Virus record (IMG/VR): IMGVR_UViG_3300005537_000066
Span: 1-23,176 of that record
Strand: one strand, 5' to 3'
Source of the DNA: a virus
DNA length: 23,176 nt
Of the stretch, positions 13,614 to 21,032 are shown piece after piece. Positions within the stretch are counted from its first letter, which is position 1; each line of letters starts with the position of its first letter. Made by a program: the position numbers and the translations under genes. The notes under the pieces are model-generated. The model made no database searches. It was not told the DNA's origin and saw nothing but the letters and a program-made list of their open reading frames with translations.

Positions 13614-14608
13614 CAGGCGCTCACCGCGTTCTTGAAGAGGTAGCCCATCACGGCCGCGCCCGAGAGCAGCACGCCGTGCGACGTCTCCACCTTGACGAAG
13701 GTCGAGCCCTCGCCGGTGCCGACGAACGGGTTCCGCGCGGTGTAGACGCGCCAGGGCGGCGCACCCGCGGCGGCGCCGGCCATCGCCGAGCCGTCGGGCC
13801 CGATCGAGCCCGTGCCCCAGCGCGGCAGGTAGCCGAGCGTGGGCTGGTCCATGAGCGGCGACGGCGTCTCCTTCGTGCGGTAGCCGAGGATCGCGTCGAG
13901 GCCCCACACGTAGTCTTTCGACTCGGGCTGCCCGAGCGCCGCCGTGTCGACGAACGCCTCGCCGGTCAGGATCTCGTCGACCTCGAGGTAGTCGGCGAGC
14001 GCCTCCATCGAGACCTTGCCGCGCTCGGTGTACTTCGTGACGTCGAGGATCTTCGGGTGGCGGCGGAGCGCCGTGATCACGCGCCGGCCCCCGATGAACA
14101 CGTTCGGCTTGATGAGCATCCGATCGGCCTGCTCGAGGATCTGCGACGCCGGATCCGAGTGGACGTAGTCGTCCCACTGATCGTTGCCCACCACCGTCGT
14201 GTTGAGCGGCATCTGCGTCGGATCCCGCAGCGCGCTCGCGACGTCGTGCTCGAGGCGGAGCCGCATCGCGGCGGTGAGCGCCTCCGTCTTGTACGCCTCG
14301 AGCGCGATGCCGGGGCCGGCGAGCGCGCGCTCCTGCTCGTCGGTGTAATCCGACAGCGCGTGCGTTCCGAGCGTGAACGACTTCTTCGTCGCCTTGAGCT
14401 CGAGCTGGCCCGGCGCCGCGTTCGGCGTCGTGCGCGTCTGCGCGAGCTTGAAGTGCGCCGCGCGATCCCACTCGAGGTACTGACACTCGAGCTTCGGCAC
14501 CGAGAGCGGCGTGAGCACGCGCTCGGCGATGAAGGTGCGGTTCTTGTAGTTCACCGCCACGTTGGACAAAAGCGGCGATTGATAGAGCGAGCCGGGTTCG
14601 ATGGCCAT
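13613..14608 (-). CDS. major capsid protein
   Basis: 331 aa. The opening (NVAVNYKNRTFIAERVLTPL then PKLECQYLEWDRAAHFKLAQ) and the following segment with DYTDEQERALAGPGIALEAY and LRLEHDVASAL are typical of HK97-fold capsid proteins of Mu-like and related phages. VFIGGRRVITALRRHPKILD corresponds to the A-domain region. It follows the protease/scaffold and decoration-like genes, as in Mu. The ATG is three bases after the upstream stop, with GAGGGGG upstream. No separate delta domain is obvious, in agreement with a separate scaffold. Confidence 0.88.
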   Translation of the reverse strand: MAIEPGSLYQSPLLSNVAVNYKNRTFIAERVLTPLSVPKLECQYLEWDRAAHFKLAQTRTTPNAAPGQLELKATKKSFTLGTHALSDYTDEQERALAGPGIALEAYKTEALTAAMRLRLEHDVASALRDPTQMPLNTTVVGNDQWDDYVHSDPASQILEQADRMLIKPNVFIGGRRVITALRRHPKILDVTKYTERGKVSMEALADYLEVDEILTGEAFVDTAALGQPESKDYVWGLDAILGYRTKETPSPLMDQPTLGYLPRWGTGSIGPDGSAMAGAAAGAPPWRVYTARNPFVGTGEGSTFVKVETSHGVLLSGAAVMGYLFKNAVSA

Positions 14609-14611
14609 GGC

Positions 14612-15256
14612 TTACTGCCCCCTCTTGCTTTCGCGGTTGATGAGGATCGGGATGAGGTCGCCCTCTTCGGCCGCGACGCCGAGCGCCGTCGCGACGACGT
14701 TCTGCTCGGAGAGCGGCTCGTACTCGACGTCGACGGCGGCGACGCCGTCGCCCGCGAGGAAGTCGACCTTCGTCCCGTCGGCGTGGAGCGAGCACTGCCC
14801 GCTCGCCGCCGGCGCCGTGCCCCTCGGCAGGAACGCGTAGGGGCCGGTCGGCTTGCCCACCCCCGCCGCCGTCACGTTGACCGCGACGAGCTGGCGCGCC
14901 TTCTCGACGAGCAAGGCCGAGTTCGCGGCGGGCACGAGGCCCGCCTCGATCTTCGTGACCGGCGGATCGCTGGCCGACGTCACGTGGCCGCCCGCCGCGA
15001 CGACGAGCTTCGCGAGGGGCGGGATCGCGCCGGCGGCGATCCCATAGCCGACGCCGCCCTCGAGATGCACCGGGCAGTCCTGCCCGGCCTTCACGTCGTA
15101 GAGGGAGAAGCCGAGCGCCCCGTCGTTCGCGCCGGCGGGCGTGACGTGCGCCTCGTCGATGCCGAACTTCACCGCCTGGTGGCGCGCGATGTCGGCGTCG
15201 GCGATGAAGCTCTTGATGAGCGCGTGGCCGAGATCTTGGAGGATGTTCTGGCTCAT
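14612..15256 (-). CDS. capsid decoration / DUF2190-like head protein
   Basis: 214 aa. Rich in beta segments, Gly, Ala and Val, with few charged helices apart from the N-terminal one (NILQDLGHALIKSFIADADI). The pattern of short turns around Gly (LYDVKAGQDCPVHLEGGVGY; GAIPPLAKLVVAAGGHV) resembles small capsid-stabilising and DUF2190-type proteins found beside capsid genes. The slot between scaffold and capsid fits Mu gp33. The GGAGGAGGTC ribosome binding site is formed by the last codons of the upstream gene. The family call is moderate. Confidence 0.6.
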   Translation of the reverse strand: MSQNILQDLGHALIKSFIADADIARHQAVKFGIDEAHVTPAGANDGALGFSLYDVKAGQDCPVHLEGGVGYGIAAGAIPPLAKLVVAAGGHVTSASDPPVTKIEAGLVPAANSALLVEKARQLVAVNVTAAGVGKPTGPYAFLPRGTAPAASGQCSLHADGTKVDFLAGDGVAAVDVEYEPLSEQNVVATALGVAAEEGDLIPILINRESKRGQ

Positions 15257-15260
15257 GGGC

Positions 15261-15887
15261 TTAGACCTCCTCCGTGCGGAATTCGGCCGCGTCGCGCGCG
15301 AAGAGGACCGGATCCGCCTTCGAGCACTCCATCAGCGCGACCGTGTAGGTCGCGTCCTTGTTCGACGCCATGAAGTCGGCGATCGCCTTCTTCTGCGCCT
15401 TCGCCTTCTCGGTCGCGACGTCGCCGCGCGCCTTGTCCTTCGGCGTGCGGAGACCGGCGCGACCCGGCGACATCGGCTCGCGCTTGCTGATGAGCGCGCG
15501 GAAGAGCTTCACGTTCGACCGCGCGAGCTCGAGCAGCTCCGCCCGCTCGGCCGGCGCCGCCTTGAACTCCGCGATCACCTGGTCGACCTCCGCCTCGAGC
15601 TGCTTCGTCTCGAGCTCGACCACGCGGGCGCCGAGCGTCACGAGCTCGCCCGCCTTGCCCGCGAGCTCGTTGATCTTGCCCTTCACCTCGACGAACGTCG
15701 CGGCCCCGTCGAGGCCGAGCCGCGCGAGCGGCTCCGCACCGAGGAAGAGGAGCGGCGCGCCCTTGCCGCTCGCGATCGCGACGATCTCCTTCTCGTACTT
15801 CTGCACGTGCGACAGCAGCACGACCTCGTCGGCGTCCTTCGCGGCGCCGAAGAGGAGCACGAGCTTGCTTCTGAGCTCTTCGTTCAT
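15261..15887 (-). CDS. nested scaffold protein (Mu Z-like), in frame within the protease gene
   Basis: 208 aa, sharing frame and stop with the protease. The internal ATG (MNEELRSKLVLLFGA) is preceded by GAGGAG with six bases spacing, better than the ribosome binding site of the full-length protein. The product is the helical, charged C-terminal half expected of a scaffold. Mu and many other phages express scaffold from an internal start of the protease gene, usually in excess over the protease. Expression here is inferred. Confidence 0.7.
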   Translation of the reverse strand: MNEELRSKLVLLFGAAKDADEVVLLSHVQKYEKEIVAIASGKGAPLLFLGAEPLARLGLDGAATFVEVKGKINELAGKAGELVTLGARVVELETKQLEAEVDQVIAEFKAAPAERAELLELARSNVKLFRALISKREPMSPGRAGLRTPKDKARGDVATEKAKAQKKAIADFMASNKDATYTVALMECSKADPVLFARDAAEFRTEEV

Positions 15888-16427
15888 GGGATTCTCCTCG
15901 CCGGCGGCGCCGGCAGAAAGCGTGAGGGGCGCCATGCCCTTCACGCGAGCGTTCTTGACGAGCGCGACGTGATCGAGCGCCGCGCCGAGCGACTTGCCGG
16001 TCTCCGGATCCTTCCGCTGCCACACCACGCCGCCCGAGACGTAGCGGTAGCGCTTGCCGACGACGTCGTCGGTTCCTTCGGCGGTCCAGTCGATCGCGCC
16101 GTACAGCGAGAGCTTCTTCGGCGTCTTCGACGACGGCGCCGCGCGGAGCGACTTCACCCAGCCGCGCGCGCCGGCCTCGTTGAAGGCGAGCGCGCTCTCG
16201 TGCTCGCGATCGACCGGCGGCTCGTCGACGAGCGCCGAGAAGTTCGCGACCATCTCCCGGATGTGCTCGCTCGTGATCGGGATCGGCTTCGGCCCGTCGG
16301 CGATCTGGCCCTCGCGGATGATCTCGATCTCGGCGGGCGCCGCCTTCCCGTCGGCGACGCCGGCCGAGAAGAGCGCGAGGCCCTCGACGACGTGGAACGC
16401 CCTCTCCTTGTGCACGCCCCCGCTCAC
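15261..16427 (-). CDS. Mu I-like head maturation protease-scaffold
   Basis: 388 aa from a GTG overlapping the upstream stop (GTGA). The N-terminal half carries the Mu I pattern (PF10123): GKAAPAEIEIIREGQI, then PITSEHIREMVANFSAL, PPVDREHESALAF, RYVSGGVVW and LDHVALVKNARVKGM. The C-terminal half is a helical, Glu/Lys/Ala-rich scaffold region (ETKQLEAEVDQVIAEFKA). It would process and shape the prohead. An ATG at 15887 with its own strong ribosome binding site should yield the scaffold alone, as with Mu I/Z. A later in-frame GTG, four codons in, is an alternative start for the protease. Confidence 0.85.
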   Translation of the reverse strand: MSGGVHKERAFHVVEGLALFSAGVADGKAAPAEIEIIREGQIADGPKPIPITSEHIREMVANFSALVDEPPVDREHESALAFNEAGARGWVKSLRAAPSSKTPKKLSLYGAIDWTAEGTDDVVGKRYRYVSGGVVWQRKDPETGKSLGAALDHVALVKNARVKGMAPLTLSAGAAGEENPMNEELRSKLVLLFGAAKDADEVVLLSHVQKYEKEIVAIASGKGAPLLFLGAEPLARLGLDGAATFVEVKGKINELAGKAGELVTLGARVVELETKQLEAEVDQVIAEFKAAPAERAELLELARSNVKLFRALISKREPMSPGRAGLRTPKDKARGDVATEKAKAQKKAIADFMASNKDATYTVALMECSKADPVLFARDAAEFRTEEV

Positions 16428-16918
16428 AGGAGACTCGCGAGATCGACGTGCGTGTTGTAGCCGGTCTTGAGCGAGGCGAGATCGTCGTTGCAGTCGCCGA
16501 CGGAGACCGGCGGATCGTGGGCGAGCGCGAAGCCGGTGCCGCCGGCGCCGGCGTCGTTCGTGAAGTGGACGCCCGCGCGGTTGCCGTGGGCGATGAGCGC
16601 CGCCTTCGCGAGCGCGATCCAGGCGATGAGACCGGGCTGGTCGGCCGGGTGACCGGCGGCGATCAGCGCGGCGACCTCGGCGCCGGCGTCGGCCAGGCGG
16701 TGCGGCGCATCGACGATGGCCGTCGCGCCCGCGTCGGCGAAGTGCGAGACGAGCGCGTCGTGGATGGCGGCCGCGTTGACGAGCGCGGTCGCGAGGAGAT
16801 CCCCGTTCAGCGGGTTGACGACGATGAAGTCGTCGAGCTCCTGGTGCACGGTCGGCTTGGCGACCGCAACCGCATGGCGCGCGGACAGGATCAGCCCCGC
16901 ATCGGTGACTGGCTGCAT
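16424..16918 (-). CDS. unknown virion-type protein, first gene after the divergent region
   Basis: 164 aa with no family I can name. It is Ala/His/Asp-rich and helical: a segment with FIVVNPLNGDLLATALVNAA, then HDALVSHFADAGATAIVDAP, and an end with SLKTGYNTHVDLASLL. Such DLA.LI..N..K..HN..-like patterns recur in phage head and tail-associated proteins. It has an excellent ribosome binding site (AGGAGGTC at 16925-16932), suggesting high expression, and opens the protease-capsid block. It has no counterpart in the Mu order that I know of. Confidence 0.7.
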   Translation of the reverse strand: MQPVTDAGLILSARHAVAVAKPTVHQELDDFIVVNPLNGDLLATALVNAAAIHDALVSHFADAGATAIVDAPHRLADAGAEVAALIAAGHPADQPGLIAWIALAKAALIAHGNRAGVHFTNDAGAGGTGFALAHDPPVSVGDCNDDLASLKTGYNTHVDLASLL

Positions 16919-17083
16919 TTACGCGACCTCCTGAAAAGCGTTTTTCGTGGCGCGGTGGCCGACGGGCCCGCGGTGAGAGAACGGAAGGGTATTTCGCGGT
17001 TGAAAACGTTTGGTAGGGTAGCTTCCTTCCCGTAGAAGACGGGGCTCGCGCGGCAGCTGCGCCGCGTACGCAAGGAGCCCCCC
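16919..17083. promoter_or_regulatory. divergent intergenic region with two TGAAAA(G)CGTTT boxes
   Basis: 165 bases between a plus-strand gene and the minus-strand protease-capsid block; transcription in both directions probably starts here. TGAAAAGCGTTT at 16932-16943 and TGAAAACGTTT at 17001-17011 are near-identical, with a 69-base period. The first contains the inverted repeat GAAAA-GCG-TTTTTC and abuts the minus-strand ribosome binding site. TTGAAA at 17000 could be a -35 element, but no -10 of good spacing follows. Operator function is inference. Confidence 0.35.
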
Positions 17084-17530
17084 ATGCGAGAGCCCTTCCG
17101 CGAGTGCCCGTCGTTCGAGTCCTGTTCGTGCAACGTCTGCCCGCTCGATCCCCGAGCTGCCGAGCGCGAGGAGCTGCCAGGCGAAGATCCCTGTGGCGCC
17201 CAGCGCGCCACGCGGGAGCGCATCGCAGCCAAATACCCCGAGCTTCTGCCGGGCAAGGGCCTGCTGCCACGCGAGGTGGCCCGTGACCGGCGCCGTGCCC
17301 AACACGCGTCCCGGCTCGCGGCCATGTCGCCCGAAAGCAGGGCGAAGTTCGAGGATGGTCAGCGCCGGCTCATCGAGCGCAACGCGGAGCGCCGTGCCCA
17401 GAGCGTCCCCGACGCCGCTTTTGGCCGTGCCAAACCGGATCAATGGATGGACGAGGGGTCCGGCAGCGGAGCGTCTGCTCAGCCGAAAGATCACGGCGGC
17501 GCGGTTGACCCCGCCGAGCCGGTCGCCTAG
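17084..17530 (+). CDS. Cys-rich CPLDP-motif protein, plus-strand cassette gene 1
   Basis: 148 aa. The start is set by AAGGAG six bases before the ATG. Cysteines 8, 14, 16, 19 and 37 lie in CPSFESCSCNVCPLDP and LPGEDPCGAQRATRERIA. This arrangement (C-x5-C-x-C-x2-C-PLDP, then GE..C....R) resembles a small uncharacterised protein type found in phages and bacterial genomes, probably metal binding. The remainder is Arg/Glu-rich helix and a Ser/Gly tail. It is transcribed against all surrounding phage genes. Function is unknown; its orientation and own ribosome binding site suggest a moron-like accessory gene. Confidence 0.75.
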   Translation: MREPFRECPSFESCSCNVCPLDPRAAEREELPGEDPCGAQRATRERIAAKYPELLPGKGLLPREVARDRRRAQHASRLAAMSPESRAKFEDGQRRLIERNAERRAQSVPDAAFGRAKPDQWMDEGSGSGASAQPKDHGGAVDPAEPVA

Positions 17531-17539
17531 GCTGATCCC

Positions 17540-17827
17540 GTGGCCCTGTACCCGTGCCAGTGTGGCGAGCCGGTGGACGTGGACACCGAGCACCTCGGGC
17601 CGTGGGCGGCGCAGCTGCTCCTGCCCCCGGTTCGGGTGATCTGCGCCGCCTGCCGCGACCAGCTCGGCCTCGCCGAAGCCTTCGACCCCGAGCTCGGCCG
17701 ACCGTTCCTGCTCCGCGACGGCCGCGAATACGTCCTTCTCGGCGGCGCGTTCGTGCGCAGCGACAGCCCCCGGATGGCCGGGAAGTACCCCCGCGACGAG
17801 CAGCGCGGCGACGAAGCGCAGCACTAG
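17540..17827 (+). CDS. putative small zinc-ribbon protein, plus-strand cassette gene 2
   Basis: 95 aa from a GTG nine bases after the previous stop. Cys pairs CQC (6, 8) and CAAC (35, 38) could form one zinc site, followed by a short beta-like segment (LGRPFLLRDGREYVLLGGAF). Only a weak ribosome binding site (TAGG) is seen, so translation may depend on the upstream gene. Its TAG overlaps the TAG of the convergent MuF gene in the sequence CTAG. No family recognised. Confidence 0.6.
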   Translation: MALYPCQCGEPVDVDTEHLGPWAAQLLLPPVRVICAACRDQLGLAEAFDPELGRPFLLRDGREYVLLGGAFVRSDSPRMAGKYPRDEQRGDEAQH

Positions 17828-19380
17828 AGCACCCCCCACAGCGAAGCGTTGACGGCGATCGCCTCCGCCCGGTCGAAGCCGGGGAGCGGCCCCCGCGAGA
17901 GCGTCACGATCTCGCGGCCGCCGTCGGTGGCGCGCACGTTCCGAAAGGCGCGCTTCCATTTCGCGCCGTCGGGAAGATGCGCACCGGCGCCGCCGCGCAC
18001 GCGGACGTCTTGGATGTCCCACGCCCGACGGACGGGCGACTTGCCCTCGCCGCGCTCGCCGTTCGCCTCGAGGAAGGCGAGCGCGTGCTCGAGCTCGCCG
18101 GGGTGCACCCGAAGACGCAAGGCATACTCGGTCGAGCTCGCCACCGTCGCCCCGGCGGCGAGGCCCATCCGGTGCGCTAGCGCGTCGTCGTAGACGACCT
18201 CGGGATCGGGCCAGTGCGCTCCATCCCAGCCCGAGAAGAACGTCGCTCGCGCGGAGACGGCGATGCGATCTTTCAGCCGATAGAGCCCTTTCTCCTGCAC
18301 GAGCCGCGTGACGAGCTGCTCGGCGGTGTCGAGGTTCTGCGAGTACATGTGCCAGTCGACCTCGAGCTCGCCATGCGCGAGCGGCGGCCGAGCGAGCTCG
18401 ACGTTGAACACCGGCGTCCGCTCGAGCTGGCGCTCGACGTCGTGGGGCGAGAGCCCTGCGAAGGCTTCGACCCGGCGGCGGCGCGTCGGATCGGCGGCGC
18501 GGTTGAGATCGCCTGCGCCCTGGCTGAGCGCGCCGGTGCGACGCGCCTCGAACCGGATCCCGTCGACCGTCTCGTCGGCCGCGACCTGCGTCGCCGGCGA
18601 GCCCGAAAAGCCGGGATCGGGGATCATGTGCACGTGCTTGCCGTCTTCGGTCTCGATGCGCGCCGGCACGTCGTCGGCAGCGGTGAGCCCGCGGGCCTCG
18701 AGCTCGCCGCGCGAGAGCGACTCGACCCCGCACCGGCAGCGGTGCCCGTTCGGGGGGAACCAGGTCTGCCAGACGGGCGAGTCCGACGGGAAGACGCGGC
18801 CGTTCATCGCCTGGTGCGTCGGGCGCACGCGGTTGTCGCCGGCGGTGCGGTACTGCCAGAACGGCCGCGCGCGCGCCACGTCGGGATGCGTGAGCTGCGC
18901 GTAGCGGCCGCCGGCGTAGGCGCCGAGCACGGCGTTGTCGAACGTCGTTTGAAGCTGGAACGACGTCGGCGAGTCGACGCCGGCGCTCGCGAAGGAGGCG
19001 CGGATGCGGGCGAGCGTGTCCTTCTCGGCGGCCCCGTCGGCGATCGCGTCGAACAGCGCGCCGTGCGCCTCCTCGAGCACCTGGCGCGCGTGCACACCGG
19101 CGATGCCGAAGCCCTTCGACTTGTAGCGGTCCTCGAGGGCGTCGAGCTCGGGCGGCGTCATCGCCGTCTTCCGGCGAAAGAACGCCTTCGCCTCCTCGAA
19201 CGGGAGCCCCGCGAACGAGGGCGTCCCCATCGCCGAGAGCCGAATCGAATCGGGCGCGTGCGAAGCCGCCTCGAGGCGCGCGAGCATGTCGGCGCGCAGC
19301 ATCGACTCCGCCGCCGCGCGCCCGAGCTCGGGCACCGCGCTCGACGTGAGCAGCGCGAACACGACCATCTTCGCGTTCAT
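17824..19380 (-). CDS. Mu F-like head morphogenesis protein (MuF) with long C-terminal extension
   Basis: 518 aa from an ATG preceded by GGGAGG at five bases spacing. Residues 55-230 are the MuF domain (PF04233): FEEAKAFFRRKTAMTPPELD, then QLQTTFDNAVLGAYAGGRYA, then WQYRTAGDNRVRPTHQAMNG and TWFPPNGHRCRC with the family's GHRCRC motif. It is a minor capsid protein near the portal. Residues about 270-518 form an extra region of unknown fold. The same frame stays open for 117 bases upstream of the ATG to the A10 run at the portal end, so a portal-MuF fusion by -1 frameshift is possible (557 residues appended). Confidence 0.88.
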   Translation of the reverse strand: MNAKMVVFALLTSSAVPELGRAAAESMLRADMLARLEAASHAPDSIRLSAMGTPSFAGLPFEEAKAFFRRKTAMTPPELDALEDRYKSKGFGIAGVHARQVLEEAHGALFDAIADGAAEKDTLARIRASFASAGVDSPTSFQLQTTFDNAVLGAYAGGRYAQLTHPDVARARPFWQYRTAGDNRVRPTHQAMNGRVFPSDSPVWQTWFPPNGHRCRCGVESLSRGELEARGLTAADDVPARIETEDGKHVHMIPDPGFSGSPATQVAADETVDGIRFEARRTGALSQGAGDLNRAADPTRRRRVEAFAGLSPHDVERQLERTPVFNVELARPPLAHGELEVDWHMYSQNLDTAEQLVTRLVQEKGLYRLKDRIAVSARATFFSGWDGAHWPDPEVVYDDALAHRMGLAAGATVASSTEYALRLRVHPGELEHALAFLEANGERGEGKSPVRRAWDIQDVRVRGGAGAHLPDGAKWKRAFRNVRATDGGREIVTLSRGPLPGFDRAEAIAVNASLWGVL

Positions 19381-19472
19381 CGGACCCTCCCGCTTGACCA
19401 GCTCGAGCACTTCATCGTTCAGCCTTTCGACGGCCGCTCGCGCGCGCTCGGGCGCTCGGGCGGCGATCTCCT

Positions 19473-21032
19473 CTACGTCCCCCAGCTCATCGCCCGCTTT
19501 TTTTTTTGCGCGTCGGCGAGGAGGATGTGCGAGCTGCAGTTCGGGCAGACGCCCGAGCCGCGCATCTCCTCGCCCTCGTTCCCCGTCGGTGGAATTGGCG
19601 GGGCGCCCGGCGCCGGCGGCGCGGGCGGTTCGGTGACGCCGAGCGTCTCCTCGCCCGCTTCCGGCTCGACGAGCGAGAACTCGTCGCGCACCTGGCGCAC
19701 CGCGATCGGCATCTTCATCGAGGCGAGCACCTTGAGCGTCTCGGCGCGCGTCTTCCGCGTCTCGGCCTCGGCCTTCTCGTCGGTCGGCGGCTCGACGAGG
19801 TGGCGAAGGCGCGGCTTTGGCGCCTGCGGCCCGTAGTGCCAGACCGTCCACGGGCCGATGAGGTCGGTCGTGAGCATCTGGTCAATGCGAGCGGCGCGGA
19901 GCTGGACGAGCTGCTGCTCGGCGCGCTCCTGCACCTCGGCCGCGCCGCCGACGCCGAGCGCGCCGCCGGTGCGGGTGAGCTCAGTGGTCGCGGTGACGCC
20001 GTTTATGGCCTTCGAGATCGCTGCGTCGAGGTACTCGATGAACGCGAGGTAGACGTCGCGCACCGTCGCGGCCTTCGTGATCGATTCGAGGATCGTCACC
20101 TTCACGCCGGCGGGAACGAGCCCGATCTGGTCGGCGATGAGCGCACGCGCGGCGCCCTTGGCGCGCTCGAGCTCGGGCGAGCCCTCCTTCACGTTCGGCG
20201 GGAGCTCGACCTGCACATGCGGGTGGCCGAACCGCTCGATGAAGCTCATCCCGTCGATGAGGTTGTAGCTCTTGTAGAGCCACGGCTTCGCGATCACGCG
20301 GCCCGCGCCGCCGCGACAGATCAGGCCCGCGCGATCGCGCACCGCGTGGAAGAGGAGCCCCTCGGGCATGAGCTCGCCCGCGGGGTTCTCGAGCGTCTCG
20401 ATGAGCGGCGTGTTCCCCTCGACGAAGCGGAAGAAGCGCGCCTCGATCGCCTCCCACTGCTCGATCCACCAGGCGCCGGCGTCCTCGTACCAGACCGGCT
20501 GCACCGCCGCGAAGCCGCGATATTCGGCGTCGAGGAGGTCGGCGACCATCTGCGCCGAGTCGGGGATGCGCTTCCAGAACAGCTCGGCCGCCTCGGCGAT
20601 CTCCGCCGCCTTGTCGCTCTCGTCCCCCGGCTCGAGCTCGACCGGCGCGCCGGCGACCGACATCTTCATTTTCAGAAGCTGCGACTGCACGTGGGCGTCG
20701 CAGGCGACGTCGTCGAGCACTTCCTGCCAGAGGAACGTCGTGCCAAAATCGGCGAGCCGTTGGATCTCCTGCAGGCGGCGCGGATCGAGCCCGTCGGTCG
20801 GATAGAAGCGCGCGATCTTCCGCGACGGCGCGATGGTGATGATCGTCTGCGGCGGCCGGCCCTCGCTCGCGTTCGGGATCTTCGCCTCGGGGCTCTCGTC
20901 GCCCGTGAGCTCGCGCATCCTCGCGAGGAGCGCTTCGCCCATCTCGTTGCGACGCGGGATCTCCAAGGCACGCCCGTGCGCCTGCGACGCCCAGAAGGCA
21001 GCCATGGCCGGGCCGATGCCGAGGCGGCTCAC
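19473..21032 (-). CDS. portal protein (DUF935, Mu gp29-like)
   Basis: 519 aa in the zero frame. It matches Mu gp29 portals: PTDGLDPRRLQEIQRLADFG, DAHVQSQLLKMKMSVAG, DLLDAEYRGFAAVQPVWYE, KPWLYKSYNLIDGMSFIERF and AAISKAINGVTATTELT. The portal forms the dodecameric DNA gate at the capsid vertex. The C-terminus is Pro-rich with a lone CPNC pair and ends soon after KKK. The GTG start overlaps the terminase stop. The A10 run at 19498-19507 encodes the Lys stretch and contains an in-phase A AAA AAG heptamer; slippage by -1 there leads into the MuF frame. Confidence 0.92.
   Translation of the reverse strand: MSRLGIGPAMAAFWASQAHGRALEIPRRNEMGEALLARMRELTGDESPEAKIPNASEGRPPQTIITIAPSRKIARFYPTDGLDPRRLQEIQRLADFGTTFLWQEVLDDVACDAHVQSQLLKMKMSVAGAPVELEPGDESDKAAEIAEAAELFWKRIPDSAQMVADLLDAEYRGFAAVQPVWYEDAGAWWIEQWEAIEARFFRFVEGNTPLIETLENPAGELMPEGLLFHAVRDRAGLICRGGAGRVIAKPWLYKSYNLIDGMSFIERFGHPHVQVELPPNVKEGSPELERAKGAARALIADQIGLVPAGVKVTILESITKAATVRDVYLAFIEYLDAAISKAINGVTATTELTRTGGALGVGGAAEVQERAEQQLVQLRAARIDQMLTTDLIGPWTVWHYGPQAPKPRLRHLVEPPTDEKAEAETRKTRAETLKVLASMKMPIAVRQVRDEFSLVEPEAGEETLGVTEPPAPPAPGAPPIPPTGNEGEEMRGSGVCPNCSSHILLADAQKKKRAMSWGT
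19497..19503 (-). promoter_or_regulatory. candidate -1 frameshift / slippage site A AAA AAG in an A10 run
   Basis: Zero-frame codons are CAA AAA AAA AAG CGG, seven codons before the portal stop. A -1 shift enters the MuF frame, which is open from here to 17824. Three bases downstream, GGCGAU can pair with AUCGCC across a 21-base loop, a plausible but modest stimulatory hairpin. An A10 run could equally cause transcriptional slippage (one extra A). A sequencing indel in the homopolymer is the main alternative. Confidence 0.55.

Noticed and set aside
16919-18733. Minus-strand open frame of about 600 codons through the plus-strand cassette, which would join MuF to the next block
   Set aside because: It is low-complexity and Arg/Ala-rich, and conflicts with the recognisable MuF frame and with the plus-strand gene that has its own ribosome binding site and Cys motif.
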